A stretch of DNA of 13,194 bases from Nanobdellota archaeon (lineage in GTDB: Archaea > Nanobdellota > Nanobdellia > Woesearchaeales > JAHJBD01): the NCBI GenBank assembly GCA_018813725.1, contig JAHJBD010000034.1, positions 1-13,194 on the forward strand. The letters are read 5' to 3'. Positions within the stretch are counted from its first letter, which is position 1; each line of letters opens with the position of its first letter. Both the position numbers and the translations under genes were made by a program. The notes under the pieces were generated by a model, which did not search any database, was not told where the DNA came from, and saw only the letters and a program-made list of their open reading frames with translations. Below, piece by piece: positions 8,701 through 13,194 of this stretch.

Positions 8701-10707
8701 TATCCCAACATTATCTGTAATGTTGGCCATTATGGTGACATTCTTGCCAGCATCCTGCGGGTCAGGGCTGTCAAACTCTGTCGAATGGTCGTCAGCAAAT
8801 ATAATGCTTGGAGAAAGAGTGTCGTTTATTGAGAATGTCCTTGTCTCTGAAGCGTTAAAATCATACCAATCTGAACAGTTTATCTGCCATGTATGCAAAC
8901 CGATGGTCAGGTTCTCAATATGGAATATCGTATCTGTAGCGTTCCTTGTAGTCTCGTTTGACCTGTTGTATAAGCCGTCTAAATATATTGAGCAGTTTAT
9001 TGTCTTGTTCTCGTTATCAAATATTGTAAAGTTAAAGTTTACGCTCAACGTGTTGTTTATGCTGGTCCTGTTACCAGGCCAGTTAAGGTATATCAAAGGC
9101 TTTGTATTGCTCTTATTTACTGTTATCGTGACCTCGGTTGTGTTTGACTGTTCAATCTGCTTGTTGGTTGAGTTAAAGAACGCGAAGAAGTCTGCACTGA
9201 CAGCTCCAGGCCCTGCTCCTGTTGCATTAACCCACCATGTGACATTGCAGGCATCCCCTGCATCCATGTTCTCTAGGCAGGTATTTTCAGTCCAGTTCAT
9301 TGGGTTTGAAGTGTTTGTATAGAATGGCTCACCAGCATCCATCGGAACCAGTACACCAATTGCATAGCCAGTGATGAAGTTGCCGTTCCAAAAAGACTTT
9401 ATCCAAGCCCACACCTTCTCAAAGAAACCTTGCTCTGGTTTGTCAATTATGGGATCAAGGACAGCTGTAACATTTGCGCAGAAATAATCATTGCACCTTA
9501 CCTCTGCTGTGAAATTGAACATGTCATGCTTATTAACATTGATATTTGTAGCAGGATATATTATCTTGCTTGTTAACGTGCCATGACTCTGTACTATCAA
9601 TAAGAAATCACTGTTTGCCTCATCTGTCAGGCTCTCATTATCACTGCAGTTTACATTCCAGATATAGTGGCCATCTGGTATGTACATGGTAAGGTTGTGC
9701 CTGTACGTATCGTTCTGTAATGCAGTGACTGTAAGGTTTCTTACTTTTAATGGAGTTGTTTCATTTAAGAGGATTGTACAGTTAGAAACATTCCGATCAT
9801 CCTTTACTGTAAAGTTGAACGCGACAAAGTTTGAATACCATAAACCACCATTAGGCGGCCCATCAAGTGATACAACAATTGGTGGTTGATTTGTGTATCC
9901 TCCGCCTGCTGGTGTCTTTAATACCATGACAAACTCAGAGTTGGTAGTAAACAAGAATGTAGTCTCGTTCTTGTCTGTAAAATCAGTTACATTTATCGTA
10001 TAGTTATGATGAGTTCTCTTTGAGCCGCTAGTCACATTATCAGTAGTTGCGATAAACCTGACATAACCGTTTGCATTTGTGTTGTCTGTATACCTTGGAA
10101 ATATTGTTCCATTTAATGCCTCAACCTTAATCCCTGCCTGTGGAGTACCTACATCATCTGTCACCAGGACACGCATGTATGACTGGTTCAGGATGTATGA
10201 TGTTGCCTGGTCAACCATAAAAGCATTAGGATAATCACTGACAGAGACGTTGATTGCGTAGGCGATATCGTTTATTTCAAGAAGTTTAATCGCTACAGCC
10301 GTACCACCGAGGCTGTTTCTGATAAAGCTTGTATTGATAATTTTAGCATTATCTCCCCTTATTCTAATACCGATGCCATCAGTATCACCACTATCATCAT
10401 TAATCCTGCAATTCTTAACAATAAGATTATCAGAAGCTGAAACAGTATCAATTGGGAAAAATTGGGTCCATGAACCGCCACCCCCGCCATCATCATGAAT
10501 TTGATAATTTTGACAGTCTATTGTCACATCGTCTCCATTTACATTAATACAAATGCCACCTAGATCATTAGTATCAATATCCTGCGTTAAAGTAACAATC
10601 ACACTATTACCAGTTGCAGCAGCAGTACAGGTTGCACAGCTATCACAATCAATAGCATATACTGATGGGATTAACAGCAATAATAGCAGCAGAAGAATCT
10701 TCTTCAT
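1831..10707 (-). CDS. Giant glycosylated surface protein with Ig-like stack, TM anchor and very basic cytoplasmic tail
   Basis: The product is 2958 residues. In order: signal peptide (1-18, MKKILLLLLLLLIPSVYA); Cys-rich, beta-helix-like region with NLIVKNC and NAKIINTSF type rungs (about 20-150); Ig-like modules (about 200-840) interrupted by a Trp-rich hydrophobic segment (428-449); an IPT-like segment (about 838-925); a globular amidotransferase-like domain (930-1263); two more Ig-like modules; three tandem repeats (1461-2184); Ig/cadherin-like modules (to about 2370); 11 Gly (2376-2386); Pro-rich linker (2387-2438); a membrane-proximal domain with IPKCMA and DPVVMWMF (about 2455-2550); three TM helices (about 2564-2586 and a hairpin at 2599-2647); and a tail of about 310 residues that is almost entirely Lys, Arg, Glu and Gln. 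Asn-X-Ser/Thr sequons are very dense outside (22 in repeat 1) and nearly absent in the tail, which supports an out-to-in topology. The start is fixed by a strong SD and the ATGA overlap with the small upstream gene. Likely an S-layer-like or adhesin/receptor protein; partner unknown. Confidence 0.9.
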   Translation of the reverse strand: MKKILLLLLLLLIPSVYAIDCDSCATCTAAATGNSVIVTLTQDIDTNDLGGICINVNGDDVTIDCQNYQIHDDGGGGGSWTQFFPIDTVSASDNLIVKNCRINDDSGDTDGIGIRIRGDNAKIINTSFIRNSLGGTAVAIKLLEINDIAYAINVSVSDYPNAFMVDQATSYILNQSYMRVLVTDDVGTPQAGIKVEALNGTIFPRYTDNTNANGYVRFIATTDNVTSGSKRTHHNYTINVTDFTDKNETTFLFTTNSEFVMVLKTPAGGGYTNQPPIVVSLDGPPNGGLWYSNFVAFNFTVKDDRNVSNCTILLNETTPLKVRNLTVTALQNDTYRHNLTMYIPDGHYIWNVNCSDNESLTDEANSDFLLIVQSHGTLTSKIIYPATNINVNKHDMFNFTAEVRCNDYFCANVTAVLDPIIDKPEQGFFEKVWAWIKSFWNGNFITGYAIGVLVPMDAGEPFYTNTSNPMNWTENTCLENMDAGDACNVTWWVNATGAGPGAVSADFFAFFNSTNKQIEQSNTTEVTITVNKSNTKPLIYLNWPGNRTSINNTLSVNFNFTIFDNENKTINCSIYLDGLYNRSNETTRNATDTIFHIENLTIGLHTWQINCSDWYDFNASETRTFSINDTLSPSIIFADDHSTEFDSPDPQDAGKNVTIMANITDNVGIDTVMFNVSGTIYSTNLGNVFVDSDMYWINHNETSYGVFNYTIIANDSANNRNETGPYNFSIIDDVPPSIINITLNVSILSNVGDHVLVTAYATDNGQLANVTAEVTFPDFSRQNYSMKNMSGNRYQVTLLNTVQRGEYIVKIFANDTYKNQIDTRDRLKYFYVPPYITTDYDKYRPGYLVNITGVGFNPSIGITLDIKDQDGISVTGFPVIKVSNADGTINYSWSIPISHPDANMTLSATDPGFSVTVMREFKVIGLQKEYGASSILIPMDSKQSSNINDYDFLRAYGFVWRLLNMSINVSWIFTPPCVRINATDIDTGQKYDEGYCHGFFVIPSNETEKNPYWPIVRALRSDSRFSGIRLHNMSAAQRIDERQISLLLKAPKVGVFNRGEEIVDQTLDTGYIPYKYVSEANILAGYLNSSAYDIFIVGHYNFTEYANNPSGVFTALSKFVNDSGDMHLECTSLVDVDSHTGLIGGVETGPTQSGNIRILDSSHQITQVHSSTIYNVGGEVPTIDISNTNGVDVLAVDNNYDSDPNIVKFISKVNGTGFVSYFGGHIGEVDRSCSCSSDCYYCYRTSRVSISRNRMMLNAIFFGTQVNDDTSPTVINITPSAAQEIFQFHKVNISAIVSDNVGVTNVTAIVVWQGNSSYVSLIGPDFNSRYNYEWFNTSHVGRYNVTIFGEDEDRNKANGTTYFIVNKNHAPNITNLTFNPIIYERDKLNLSFTAVDYEGDTVYNYIYINGTLSANANVLNWTTTDTDSGHYNITFFVNDSWGLSNRSERTVIIKDINAPLWSLNKTNVSSSSSYDYSKCYQFNITWVADIDNVTFETNMSGILVNESSILNDGDEYYYEICGLAAGHYTYSWNANKTDGHFNKTHVWTYIVAKQSVNCALQLPGPITYPSMHHGNCSCYTEALGNEKLFVNGTDKQAENGTLVRYAAGHYNYSCNASETENKSYVGIWQTFIINKGLGAVNLLLNDTDGDFSQSEGWVNVTGFLISGEGNITLHSNFTEFDIGGSRTENISQWVAGSYNITVMYNDTQNYTGAWEMHVLKITDDSVPTWSLNKTNVSSGSPYNYGSCYQFNITWAGIIDNVTFETNMSGVLFNESSILNNGNEYYFEICDLPAGIYQYSWNANKTNGQYNKTPVWTYIISKAITACSLQLPLPVTYPSMYHGNCSCYTEALGNEKLFVNGTDKQAENGTLVRYAAGHYNYSCNATDTENKSYVGVWQTFVISKGIGAVNLLLNDTDGDYAQDKGFINVTGYLLAGEGNITLHSNFTEFDIGGNVTENISYWDPGVYNITVMYNATQNYTGAWEMHLLTITENLIPGWSLNKTNVTTNSSYSKDRCYQFNVTWIDSNLIDNVTFETNFTGVNLNDTGTNFSNEFSYTVCDLAAGHYHWKSYANDTTGLLNSTHDWLYIVAKAASAVNLTLNGTDGNYSQYKGHVNVTGLRISGEANVSIYQNYSFFKTNVSRVYDVRGWSKGHYNITLIHNETENYTVSKESHLLVLTENALPNVTNVYFVSSTNYTNVDIKCYANITDSDSTNVYANYTWLNGSTVKFKGQSGPFVQGTNNLVVTLNSSNTTKHDNWTCMVVGYDGINYSKQMNSTIEILNSPPVQNQTLPSVSITKGQNLTNAFNLSNHFYDIDDDNLSFNSTGAVNINVTVHCDVCFYPPPTYTGTENVIFNAFDGEALTASNVVVVTVSDNSGGGGGGGGGGGSDPPVVPPIVEPPVEPPVVPPLEPPFEPPLVDPPVFPPEDPDIVVLDPDPPIDDFDDIINNINRTLDKINIKREFVFNNLTNKTEIRLVITADEDMARFYWYESIPKCMALYIQLVVFKNENFKIIMDDPVVMWMFEDVKKGETFDLSYDIIGQIPENCIKILKGVGLSMDDMPAPQCVPIMGLIPFFVLLVLSMLFTAWKFQHKKITIKKHKRWQLGLGLLTAFVAVVIFLGSIICITIDLILIIILTACVIFVIVYFACREECNDKKKPGKNIFERFKQRLQEIKLNHKENTKSKKILSNIKQKRSREKKHDKESRKSKREHEKIASIAKRHKAHHEKEIQRESRKAARQKRADERKQKKDAKVKERIKVRKIKHAHRERKKEAALKKKEQKRIARQQKKKEKEKQRNRKKAERENQKKKKKQQKEESKREKQEQQKLKKDIAAKHKHARRKAKESEKIKLEQEKEDKERMKIAEDLANEIQRKKLSELHEKEKAAKKSKKAEEHHKRHSRRNQRRLRKELKKLEKHNRREARKRLKVNSKHKIDNTKQQVSLAIKHLKKHRGNVSKARK
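5066..5172 (-). repeat. 107-bp perfect repeat, copy in unit 2 (matches 5870-5976)
   Basis: The 107 bases at 5066-5172 are identical to those at 5870-5976, offset by 804 bp. Just outside this patch the two units differ every few bases, including at many third codon positions. The patch encodes the core of sub-module B (around EALGNEKLFVNGTDKQ). Identity at silent sites confined to one patch is more typical of recent gene conversion than of protein-level constraint. Confidence 0.9.
5870..5976 (-). repeat. 107-bp perfect repeat, copy in unit 1 (matches 5066-5172)
   Basis: Partner of the identical stretch in repeat unit 2. The first mismatches are at 5869 (T here, C in the other copy) and 5977 (A here, G in the other copy). 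It encodes residues about 1578-1613 of the giant protein. Confidence 0.9.
6919..7920 (-). other. Region encoding a globular amidotransferase-like (ThuA/GATase1-like) domain
   Basis: Residues 930-1263 differ from the Asn/Thr-rich Ig modules around them: they are alpha/beta-like, with hydrophobic strands (SSILIPMDS, KVGVFN, YDIFIVGHYN, GFVSYFGGH) alternating with helices (FLRAYGFVWRLL, VFTALSKFV, RMMLNAIFFG). The strand order, with an opening 'IPMD' strand and a closing 'SY-GGH ... LN-F' segment, resembles a domain I recall from bacterial (delta-proteobacterial) surface proteins and recalls class I glutamine amidotransferase/ThuA folds. No clear Cys-His-Glu triad is visible: ECTSL (near residue 1157) supplies a Cys and GGH a His, but the usual nucleophile-elbow pattern is not evident. 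A Cys cluster (C1233, C1235, C1239, C1242) near its end may bind metal or form disulfides. Confidence 0.45.
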
Positions 10708-10868
10708 CTCCCGCCACCCCTATTGAACTTATCAATATATCCCTTCTCAGAAAGATATGCGATAAAGATATTCTTTACCTTCTCTGCCTCTTTCTTACCA
10801 AAACCCTTCACAGAATCTAGTAGATTTACCTGTTCTTCATCAAGCGATATTGCTACTCGTTTGGCCAT
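10704..10868 (-). CDS. Small ribbon-helix-helix (CopG/Arc-like) DNA-binding protein
   Basis: A 54-codon gene read from ATG 10868 to TGA 10704. The protein opens MAKRVAISLDEEQVNLL, continues with a helix, a KGFG turn and a second helix (KKEAEKVKNIFIAYLSEKGY). A short N-terminal strand of alternating residues (KRVAISL) followed by two helices in about 45 residues is the RHH fold, whose strands pair in a dimer and enter the DNA major groove. The TGA overlaps the giant gene's ATG by 4 nt, so the two form one operon with this gene first. Two near-identical palindromes flank its TATA box, the expected target of a symmetric RHH dimer, so it is likely an autorepressor that also controls the giant gene. 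An RHH antitoxin is the usual alternative, but the gene behind it is not toxin-like. The C-terminal GGGR tail is probably a by-product of the neighbour's SD. Confidence 0.8.
   Translation of the reverse strand: MAKRVAISLDEEQVNLLDSVKGFGKKEAEKVKNIFIAYLSEKGYIDKFNRGGGR
10708..10720 (-). promoter_or_regulatory. Shine-Dalgarno of the giant gene, embedded in the end of the upstream small gene
   Basis: On the minus strand the bases just before the giant gene's ATG read GGGGTGGCGGGAG. GGGGTG matches the archaeal anti-SD complement (GGAGGTG) closely at 7-8 nt from the ATG, with GGGAG next to the start. The same bases encode the final Gly-Gly-Gly-Arg of the small upstream protein. This strong site selects 10707 as the start and supports translational coupling through the ATGA overlap. 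Confidence 0.7.
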
Positions 10869-10873
10869 TTAAA

Positions 10874-10922
10874 GTTACATATATGTAACTAATATATAAA
10901 TATTTCGTTACATATTTGTAAC
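10874..10922 (-). promoter_or_regulatory. RHH-giant operon promoter with twin palindromic operators
   Basis: The TATA box TTTATATA (minus strand, 10893-10900) lies about 28 nt from the RHH gene's ATG, so the mRNA is probably leaderless. Palindrome O1, GTTACATATATGTAAC (10874-10889, perfect), lies between the TATA box and the start. Palindrome O2, GTTACATATTTGTAAC (10907-10922), is the same except for two central bases and lies over the BRE/upstream side. The half site is GTTACA/TGTAAC with a 4-nt centre. Centres are 33 bp apart, about three helical turns, which puts both sites on one face of the DNA and suits cooperative binding that would exclude TBP/TFB and RNA polymerase. Binding by the RHH protein is inferred. 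Confidence 0.75.
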
Positions 10923-10997
10923 ATAACATAATATGCGAATTTAATATTCACAATTTGAGAAGTTACGCACAAAAGTTTCATGGCAAAAATGCAAAGG

Positions 10998-11005
10998 TTT
11001 ATATA
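10998..11005 (+). promoter_or_regulatory. TATA box of the abiE-type operon
   Basis: TTTATATA is preceded by a purine-rich GCAAAGG that could act as BRE. The expected transcription start is about 25 nt downstream, near 11028, which leaves a leader of about 20 nt before the ATG at 11049. No clear SD lies before that ATG. Confidence 0.65.
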
Positions 11006-11015
11006 CTTAGGTTCA

Positions 11016-11042
11016 TAATTATTAACAAAACATTAATAATTA
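11016..11042 (+). promoter_or_regulatory. Inverted-repeat operator candidate for the AbiEi-type antitoxin
   Basis: TAATTATTAA and TTAATAATTA form a perfect 10-bp inverted repeat with a 7-nt spacer (CAAAACA). It sits between the TATA box and the ATG, over the predicted transcription start. AbiEi antitoxins are known to bind inverted repeats at the abiE promoter and repress it, so this is the natural operator. The AT-only sequence makes chance formation easier than for a mixed sequence. Confidence 0.55.
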
Positions 11043-11048
11043 AGAACA

Positions 11049-11540
11049 ATGAAACAAAGCCTAAGTGAAAAGGAACTGAAATTCATATCAAAACTGGAAC
11101 TGAAGCAGAAGTATTTTTTCATAAGAGATGATATCAGAGATACATTTACCAGCGATAATGAGATGAATGTTTATCTTTACAGGCTAAAAAAGAAAGGAAG
11201 GATTATCAAGCTTAACCAGACCAAATATTTTCTTTTACCCATAAAAGCAGTAGGCAGCAAGTGGTCAGAACATCCATTCATAATCATTGATGAGATGATG
11301 AACGGAAAAGACTACTGTATTGTTGGAAAAGCAGCAGCCCATTATTGGAAACTTATTGACCAGATACCTTTTGAGTATGAAGTATTTACCCCTAAGAAAC
11401 ACGGAACTACAACAATATTCAATGCCAGGCTTAGGTTCAGAAAGAAAAGGACAAAGAACTTCCCAAAAACAACAAAAAGAATGATAGAAAATCATGAGTT
11501 TGTCATTGCAACAAAAAAGGAGAGCAAACAATGGATATAA
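11049..11540 (+). CDS. abiEi: AbiEi-type antitoxin / winged-helix transcriptional repressor
   Basis: 163 residues. The N-terminal 63 residues form a winged helix-turn-helix: helices in the first 30 residues, a recognition helix near MNVYLYRLKKKGRI, and a wing ending TKYFLLP. The remaining approximately 100 residues form the antitoxin-type C-terminal domain, with HPFIIIDEMM and CIVGKAAAHYWKL followed by a basic segment with RLRFRKKRTKN. This matches the COG5340/AbiEi family ('predicted component of viral defense system'), though it is shorter than many members. It lies immediately before, and overlaps by 10 bp, an AbiEii-type nucleotidyltransferase, the standard order of type IV toxin-antitoxin operons. 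Known AbiEi proteins repress their own operon and oppose the toxin without forming a stable complex. The C-terminal half is assigned mainly from context. Confidence 0.8.
   Translation: MKQSLSEKELKFISKLELKQKYFFIRDDIRDTFTSDNEMNVYLYRLKKKGRIIKLNQTKYFLLPIKAVGSKWSEHPFIIIDEMMNGKDYCIVGKAAAHYWKLIDQIPFEYEVFTPKKHGTTTIFNARLRFRKKRTKNFPKTTKRMIENHEFVIATKKESKQWI
11517..11525 (+). promoter_or_regulatory. Ribosome binding site of the AbiEii-type gene
   Basis: AAGGAGAGC about 8-13 nt before ATG 11531 is a strong SD inside the 3' end of the antitoxin gene. It fixes the toxin start and allows coupled translation across the 10-bp overlap. Confidence 0.7.
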
Positions 11541-12295
11541 CATTTGAGGAACTAAAAATCTTGGCAGGAGAGAAAGGATTTATCCTGCCGATGTTAGAAA
11601 AGGATTATGTGATCACTAAGCTGCTTTACCTATTAAAAGATATACAAGGATGCTATTTTAAGGGCGGTACAGCATTGAATAAGATCTTTCTAGATTATGC
11701 TAGGCTCTCAGAAGATATTGATCTAAGTCTTACAAGAGATATAAATGAGGTCGAAAAAGACATCAGAGAAGTATTAAAGGAATTTAAGATAACTCATGAC
11801 AAGCGGGTTAGCCAATTTGTAAGATTGATTGTCCATTATAAGATGTTCCATGATGATGGCACTGTTTTCATTGATCTTAATGAGCGGGCAAAGCTTGAAA
11901 CAAAGCCTGAAAGCAGGAATATCCCTCATTTTTATAAAGAGCATATCCCAGATTTCTCTTTCTCTACTCTAAGCAAAGAAGAGATGATTGCAGAAAAGAT
12001 GGCAGCTGCAATCGGAAGGAACAAGCCAAGAGACCATTTTGACCTGCTGAACATTATTAAAAAGGGATATCATATCAACATAGATCTTGTCAAGAGAAAA
12101 TGCAGTTCATCAGGTGATGAGTTCAGTATTATCAGCATGTTCAACAATGCAAAGAAACTGAAGAACCGATGGGACGAAGATATGGCCGACCTGATATCTC
12201 AAAACGTATCATTTCAAGATGTCATGAAAGAACTTGCAAAGCACTTCAAGCTCAAGGAAGAAAAAGAGAAGCTCAAAGATAAACAAGCTCATTAA
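11531..12295 (+). CDS. abiEii: AbiEii-type nucleotidyltransferase toxin (type IV toxin-antitoxin)
   Basis: 254 residues with all four motifs expected of the AbiEii/DUF1814 nucleotidyltransferase family. Motif I is FKGGTALNK (43-51), where the Gly-Gly-Thr contacts nucleotide. Motif II is RLSEDIDLSL (58-67), with the paired acidic metal ligands D62 and D64. Motif III is EEMIAEKMAA (150-159), with the conserved Lys. Motif IV is RDHFDLL (167-173). The C-terminus is a helical, Lys/Glu-rich extension. Related MenT/AbiEii enzymes transfer nucleotides to RNA targets such as tRNA acceptor stems, which arrests growth; the target of this archaeal copy is unknown. All key residues are present, so it should be active. 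It overlaps the antitoxin gene by 10 bp and is the last gene of the operon. Confidence 0.9.
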   Translation: MDITFEELKILAGEKGFILPMLEKDYVITKLLYLLKDIQGCYFKGGTALNKIFLDYARLSEDIDLSLTRDINEVEKDIREVLKEFKITHDKRVSQFVRLIVHYKMFHDDGTVFIDLNERAKLETKPESRNIPHFYKEHIPDFSFSTLSKEEMIAEKMAAAIGRNKPRDHFDLLNIIKKGYHINIDLVKRKCSSSGDEFSIISMFNNAKKLKNRWDEDMADLISQNVSFQDVMKELAKHFKLKEEKEKLKDKQAH

Positions 12296-12356
12296 CATTT
12301 TGAAGAGAATTCTTGGTGATTTAGAAGCCTACAAGATTATAAACATTATAAAATAA

Positions 12357-12446
12357 CTAAAACTTTCCAATCATCTATCTGCTCGCCAATCCCAAAACCT
12401 AAATGTTGTAGCATTACAGTTCGCCACCATAGTTGGAAAGTTTTAG
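12357..12446. repeat. 90-bp element bounded by a perfect 14-bp inverted repeat
   Basis: CTAAAACTTTCCAA (12357-12370) is exactly mirrored by TTGGAAAGTTTTAG (12433-12446), enclosing 62 nt. The inside is less AT-rich than its surroundings and contains TCGCCA twice (in CTCGCCAAT and TTCGCCACC). No clear target-site duplication flanks it. It could be a small non-autonomous mobile element with terminal repeats, or a structured RNA/long-stem terminator for the converging genes. The sequence alone does not decide. Confidence 0.6.
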
Positions 12447-12475
12447 GGACAACAAGATCAAGAGATTGTGTGTTT

Positions 12476-12496
12476 AAGAAATGCATAGCATTTCTT
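12476..12496. terminator. Perfect 9-bp hairpin, possible 3' end signal
   Basis: AAGAAATGC, a 3-nt ATA loop, then GCATTTCTT. The stem ends in a short T run on the plus strand (TTTCTTT) and lies 181 bp past the toxin stop. Archaeal termination usually relies on U tracts rather than hairpins, so this is a weak terminator call; an RNA 3' stability element is equally possible. Confidence 0.3.
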
Positions 12497-12579
12497 TGCA
12501 TTGAAAATCTTGCACAAAAATCCAGGGTATTGAACTAAAGGGAAAATCCAGCATGGCGACATTTTCAAAATATATACAT

Positions 12580-13194
12580 TTAGGTATAATCCTGTTCCCT
12601 ATACTTATCCAATAGTTTTAAGATTTCTGCATCTTTAATATCTTTTAGCTTAATTTGAGTATGAAATCCTTGTTCTCTTTGGTAGTTAGGGGTATCCTTC
12701 TCAAAAAAGATAGAGATTTGATTATCTAAAATGAAGAATCTTTGTATTTCAGCTGATTTGTGATTCTCTTTTTCTTTTAGCCATGTCTCAAGCAACTTTT
12801 TAAGTTTAAACAGGTCTTCATCGTATGTGGGAGATTTGGAAGAAAGTGTTTTGGCAAAATCTTGAAGATTGATAATACTATTAAGTTTTTTCTTTGTTTT
12901 TCTTGAGTAATATTCATAATCAGTTTTGCTTACTTGCTTTTCATCTAGCATTCTTTTTATGATCAGCTTCTCTTTTCTTGTAAATAATTGAGAAAGCCAC
13001 ATCTGTAATTCCCTCTCAGCATATATCTTTTGCTTTTCTCTCATCAAATTTGATTTTTCAGAAACATTTTTTTGGATCAAGAACTCATTTTTAAAATCTT
13101 GCATATTAAGCGTTATCTCTTCATCCAGATGCGGGATCTGCTTAGTTATACCCTCTTCCTTGAATATATTTCTAGTAATTGCAATTATCTGGCC
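12580..13194 (-). CDS. Uncharacterised protein, 5' end outside window
   Basis: The frame stops at TAA (12582-12580) and stays open rightward to the window edge: about 204 codons are visible. The first Met inside (13104) is probably not the start, because the 30 codons before it read as ordinary protein (GQIIAITRNIFKEEG and onward) and keep the Lys/Glu/Ile composition. No signal peptide or membrane helix is visible. A helical segment reads LFTRKEKLIIKRMLDEKQ followed by SKTDYEYYSRKTKKKLNSI; the pattern 'Thr/Ser-Lys-Thr-x-Tyr/Glu-x-x-x-Ser-Arg-x-x-Lys-Lys-Lys-Leu' resembles the C-terminal helical/HTH-like part of some archaeal predicted regulators and nucleotidyltransferase-linked proteins as I remember them. 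The last 60 residues look like a small alpha/beta domain. Function unknown. It converges on the abiE operon. Confidence 0.7.
   Translation of the reverse strand, partial: GQIIAITRNIFKEEGITKQIPHLDEEITLNMQDFKNEFLIQKNVSEKSNLMREKQKIYAERELQMWLSQLFTRKEKLIIKRMLDEKQVSKTDYEYYSRKTKKKLNSIINLQDFAKTLSSKSPTYDEDLFKLKKLLETWLKEKENHKSAEIQRFFILDNQISIFFEKDTPNYQREQGFHTQIKLKDIKDAEILKLLDKYREQDYT

Larger units (their letters stand above)
12296..12579. other. Intergenic region between convergent genes, with two inverted repeats
   Basis: 284 bp lie between the toxin stop and the stop of the convergent right-hand gene. They hold the 14-bp inverted repeat at 12357-12446 and the hairpin at 12476-12496 (both listed). AAAATCCAG also occurs twice, 26 bp apart (12517-12525 and 12543-12551). 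An AT-rich TATA-like run is at 12568-12576. No convincing coding frame, tRNA or rRNA fragment was seen. Confidence 0.6.

Noticed and set aside
8648..9322. 224-codon plus-strand frame with hydrophobic stretches
   Set aside because: It lies wholly antisense to continuous Ig-module coding sequence with intact repeats and sequons, and no promoter or SD precedes it.
11265..11543. 92-codon minus-strand frame opposite the AbiEi-type gene
   Set aside because: The antitoxin frame is supported by its wHTH pattern, operon position and overlap with the toxin. The antisense frame has no support.
12378..12437. Short minus-strand reading frame inside the 90-bp inverted-repeat element (about 19 codons from an ATG)
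   Set aside because: It is too short, has no SD or promoter, and its composition (Trp-, Arg- and Cys-containing) is unlike the neighbouring proteins.

Overview
The window looks like part of a DPANN-type archaeal chromosome (Woesearchaeota/Pacearchaeota-like; an inference). It is AT-rich. Genes sit behind archaeal TATA boxes (TTTATATA-like) 25-30 nt from their starts, and some appear leaderless. One protein has an archaeal class III (pilin-type) signal peptide. A giant secreted protein is saturated with N-glycosylation sequons and anchored by C-terminal membrane segments. No rRNA, tRNA, CRISPR array or insertion-sequence transposase was seen.

Layout, left to right: (1) 1-334, minus strand: the 5' part of a small secreted, pilin-like protein that runs off the left edge. 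(2) 387-1880, plus: an approximately 12-TM membrane protein of unknown function, divergent from gene 1 across a 52-bp promoter that both genes may share. (3) 1831-10707, minus: one gene of 2958 codons that fills two thirds of the window and overlaps gene 2 tail-to-tail by 50 bp. It encodes a signal peptide, a beta-helix-like N-terminus, a stack of Ig-like modules, a globular amidotransferase-like domain, three 268/268/188-residue tandem repeats, Gly and Pro linkers, a membrane-proximal domain, three TM helices and a cytoplasmic tail of about 310 residues dominated by Lys, Arg and Glu. (4) 10704-10868, minus: a 54-codon ribbon-helix-helix-type protein whose stop overlaps the giant gene's start (ATGA). 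Its promoter has two 16-bp palindromes flanking the TATA box. (5) 11049-12295, plus: an AbiEi/AbiEii-type (type IV) toxin-antitoxin pair with a perfect 10-bp inverted repeat just upstream. (6) 12296-12579: an intergenic region with a 14-bp inverted repeat enclosing 62 nt and a separate 9-bp hairpin. (7) 12580-13194, minus: the 3' part of a gene of unknown function that is open to the right edge.

How the genes may work together (inference): the small RHH protein probably represses its own promoter and therefore the whole RHH-giant operon, making the surface protein a switchable cell-surface structure. The AbiE pair is a separately autoregulated module transcribed away from it. The most unusual object is the giant protein, which joins a glycosylated outer stalk to a long, very basic intracellular tail. 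I could not assign that combination to any described system.
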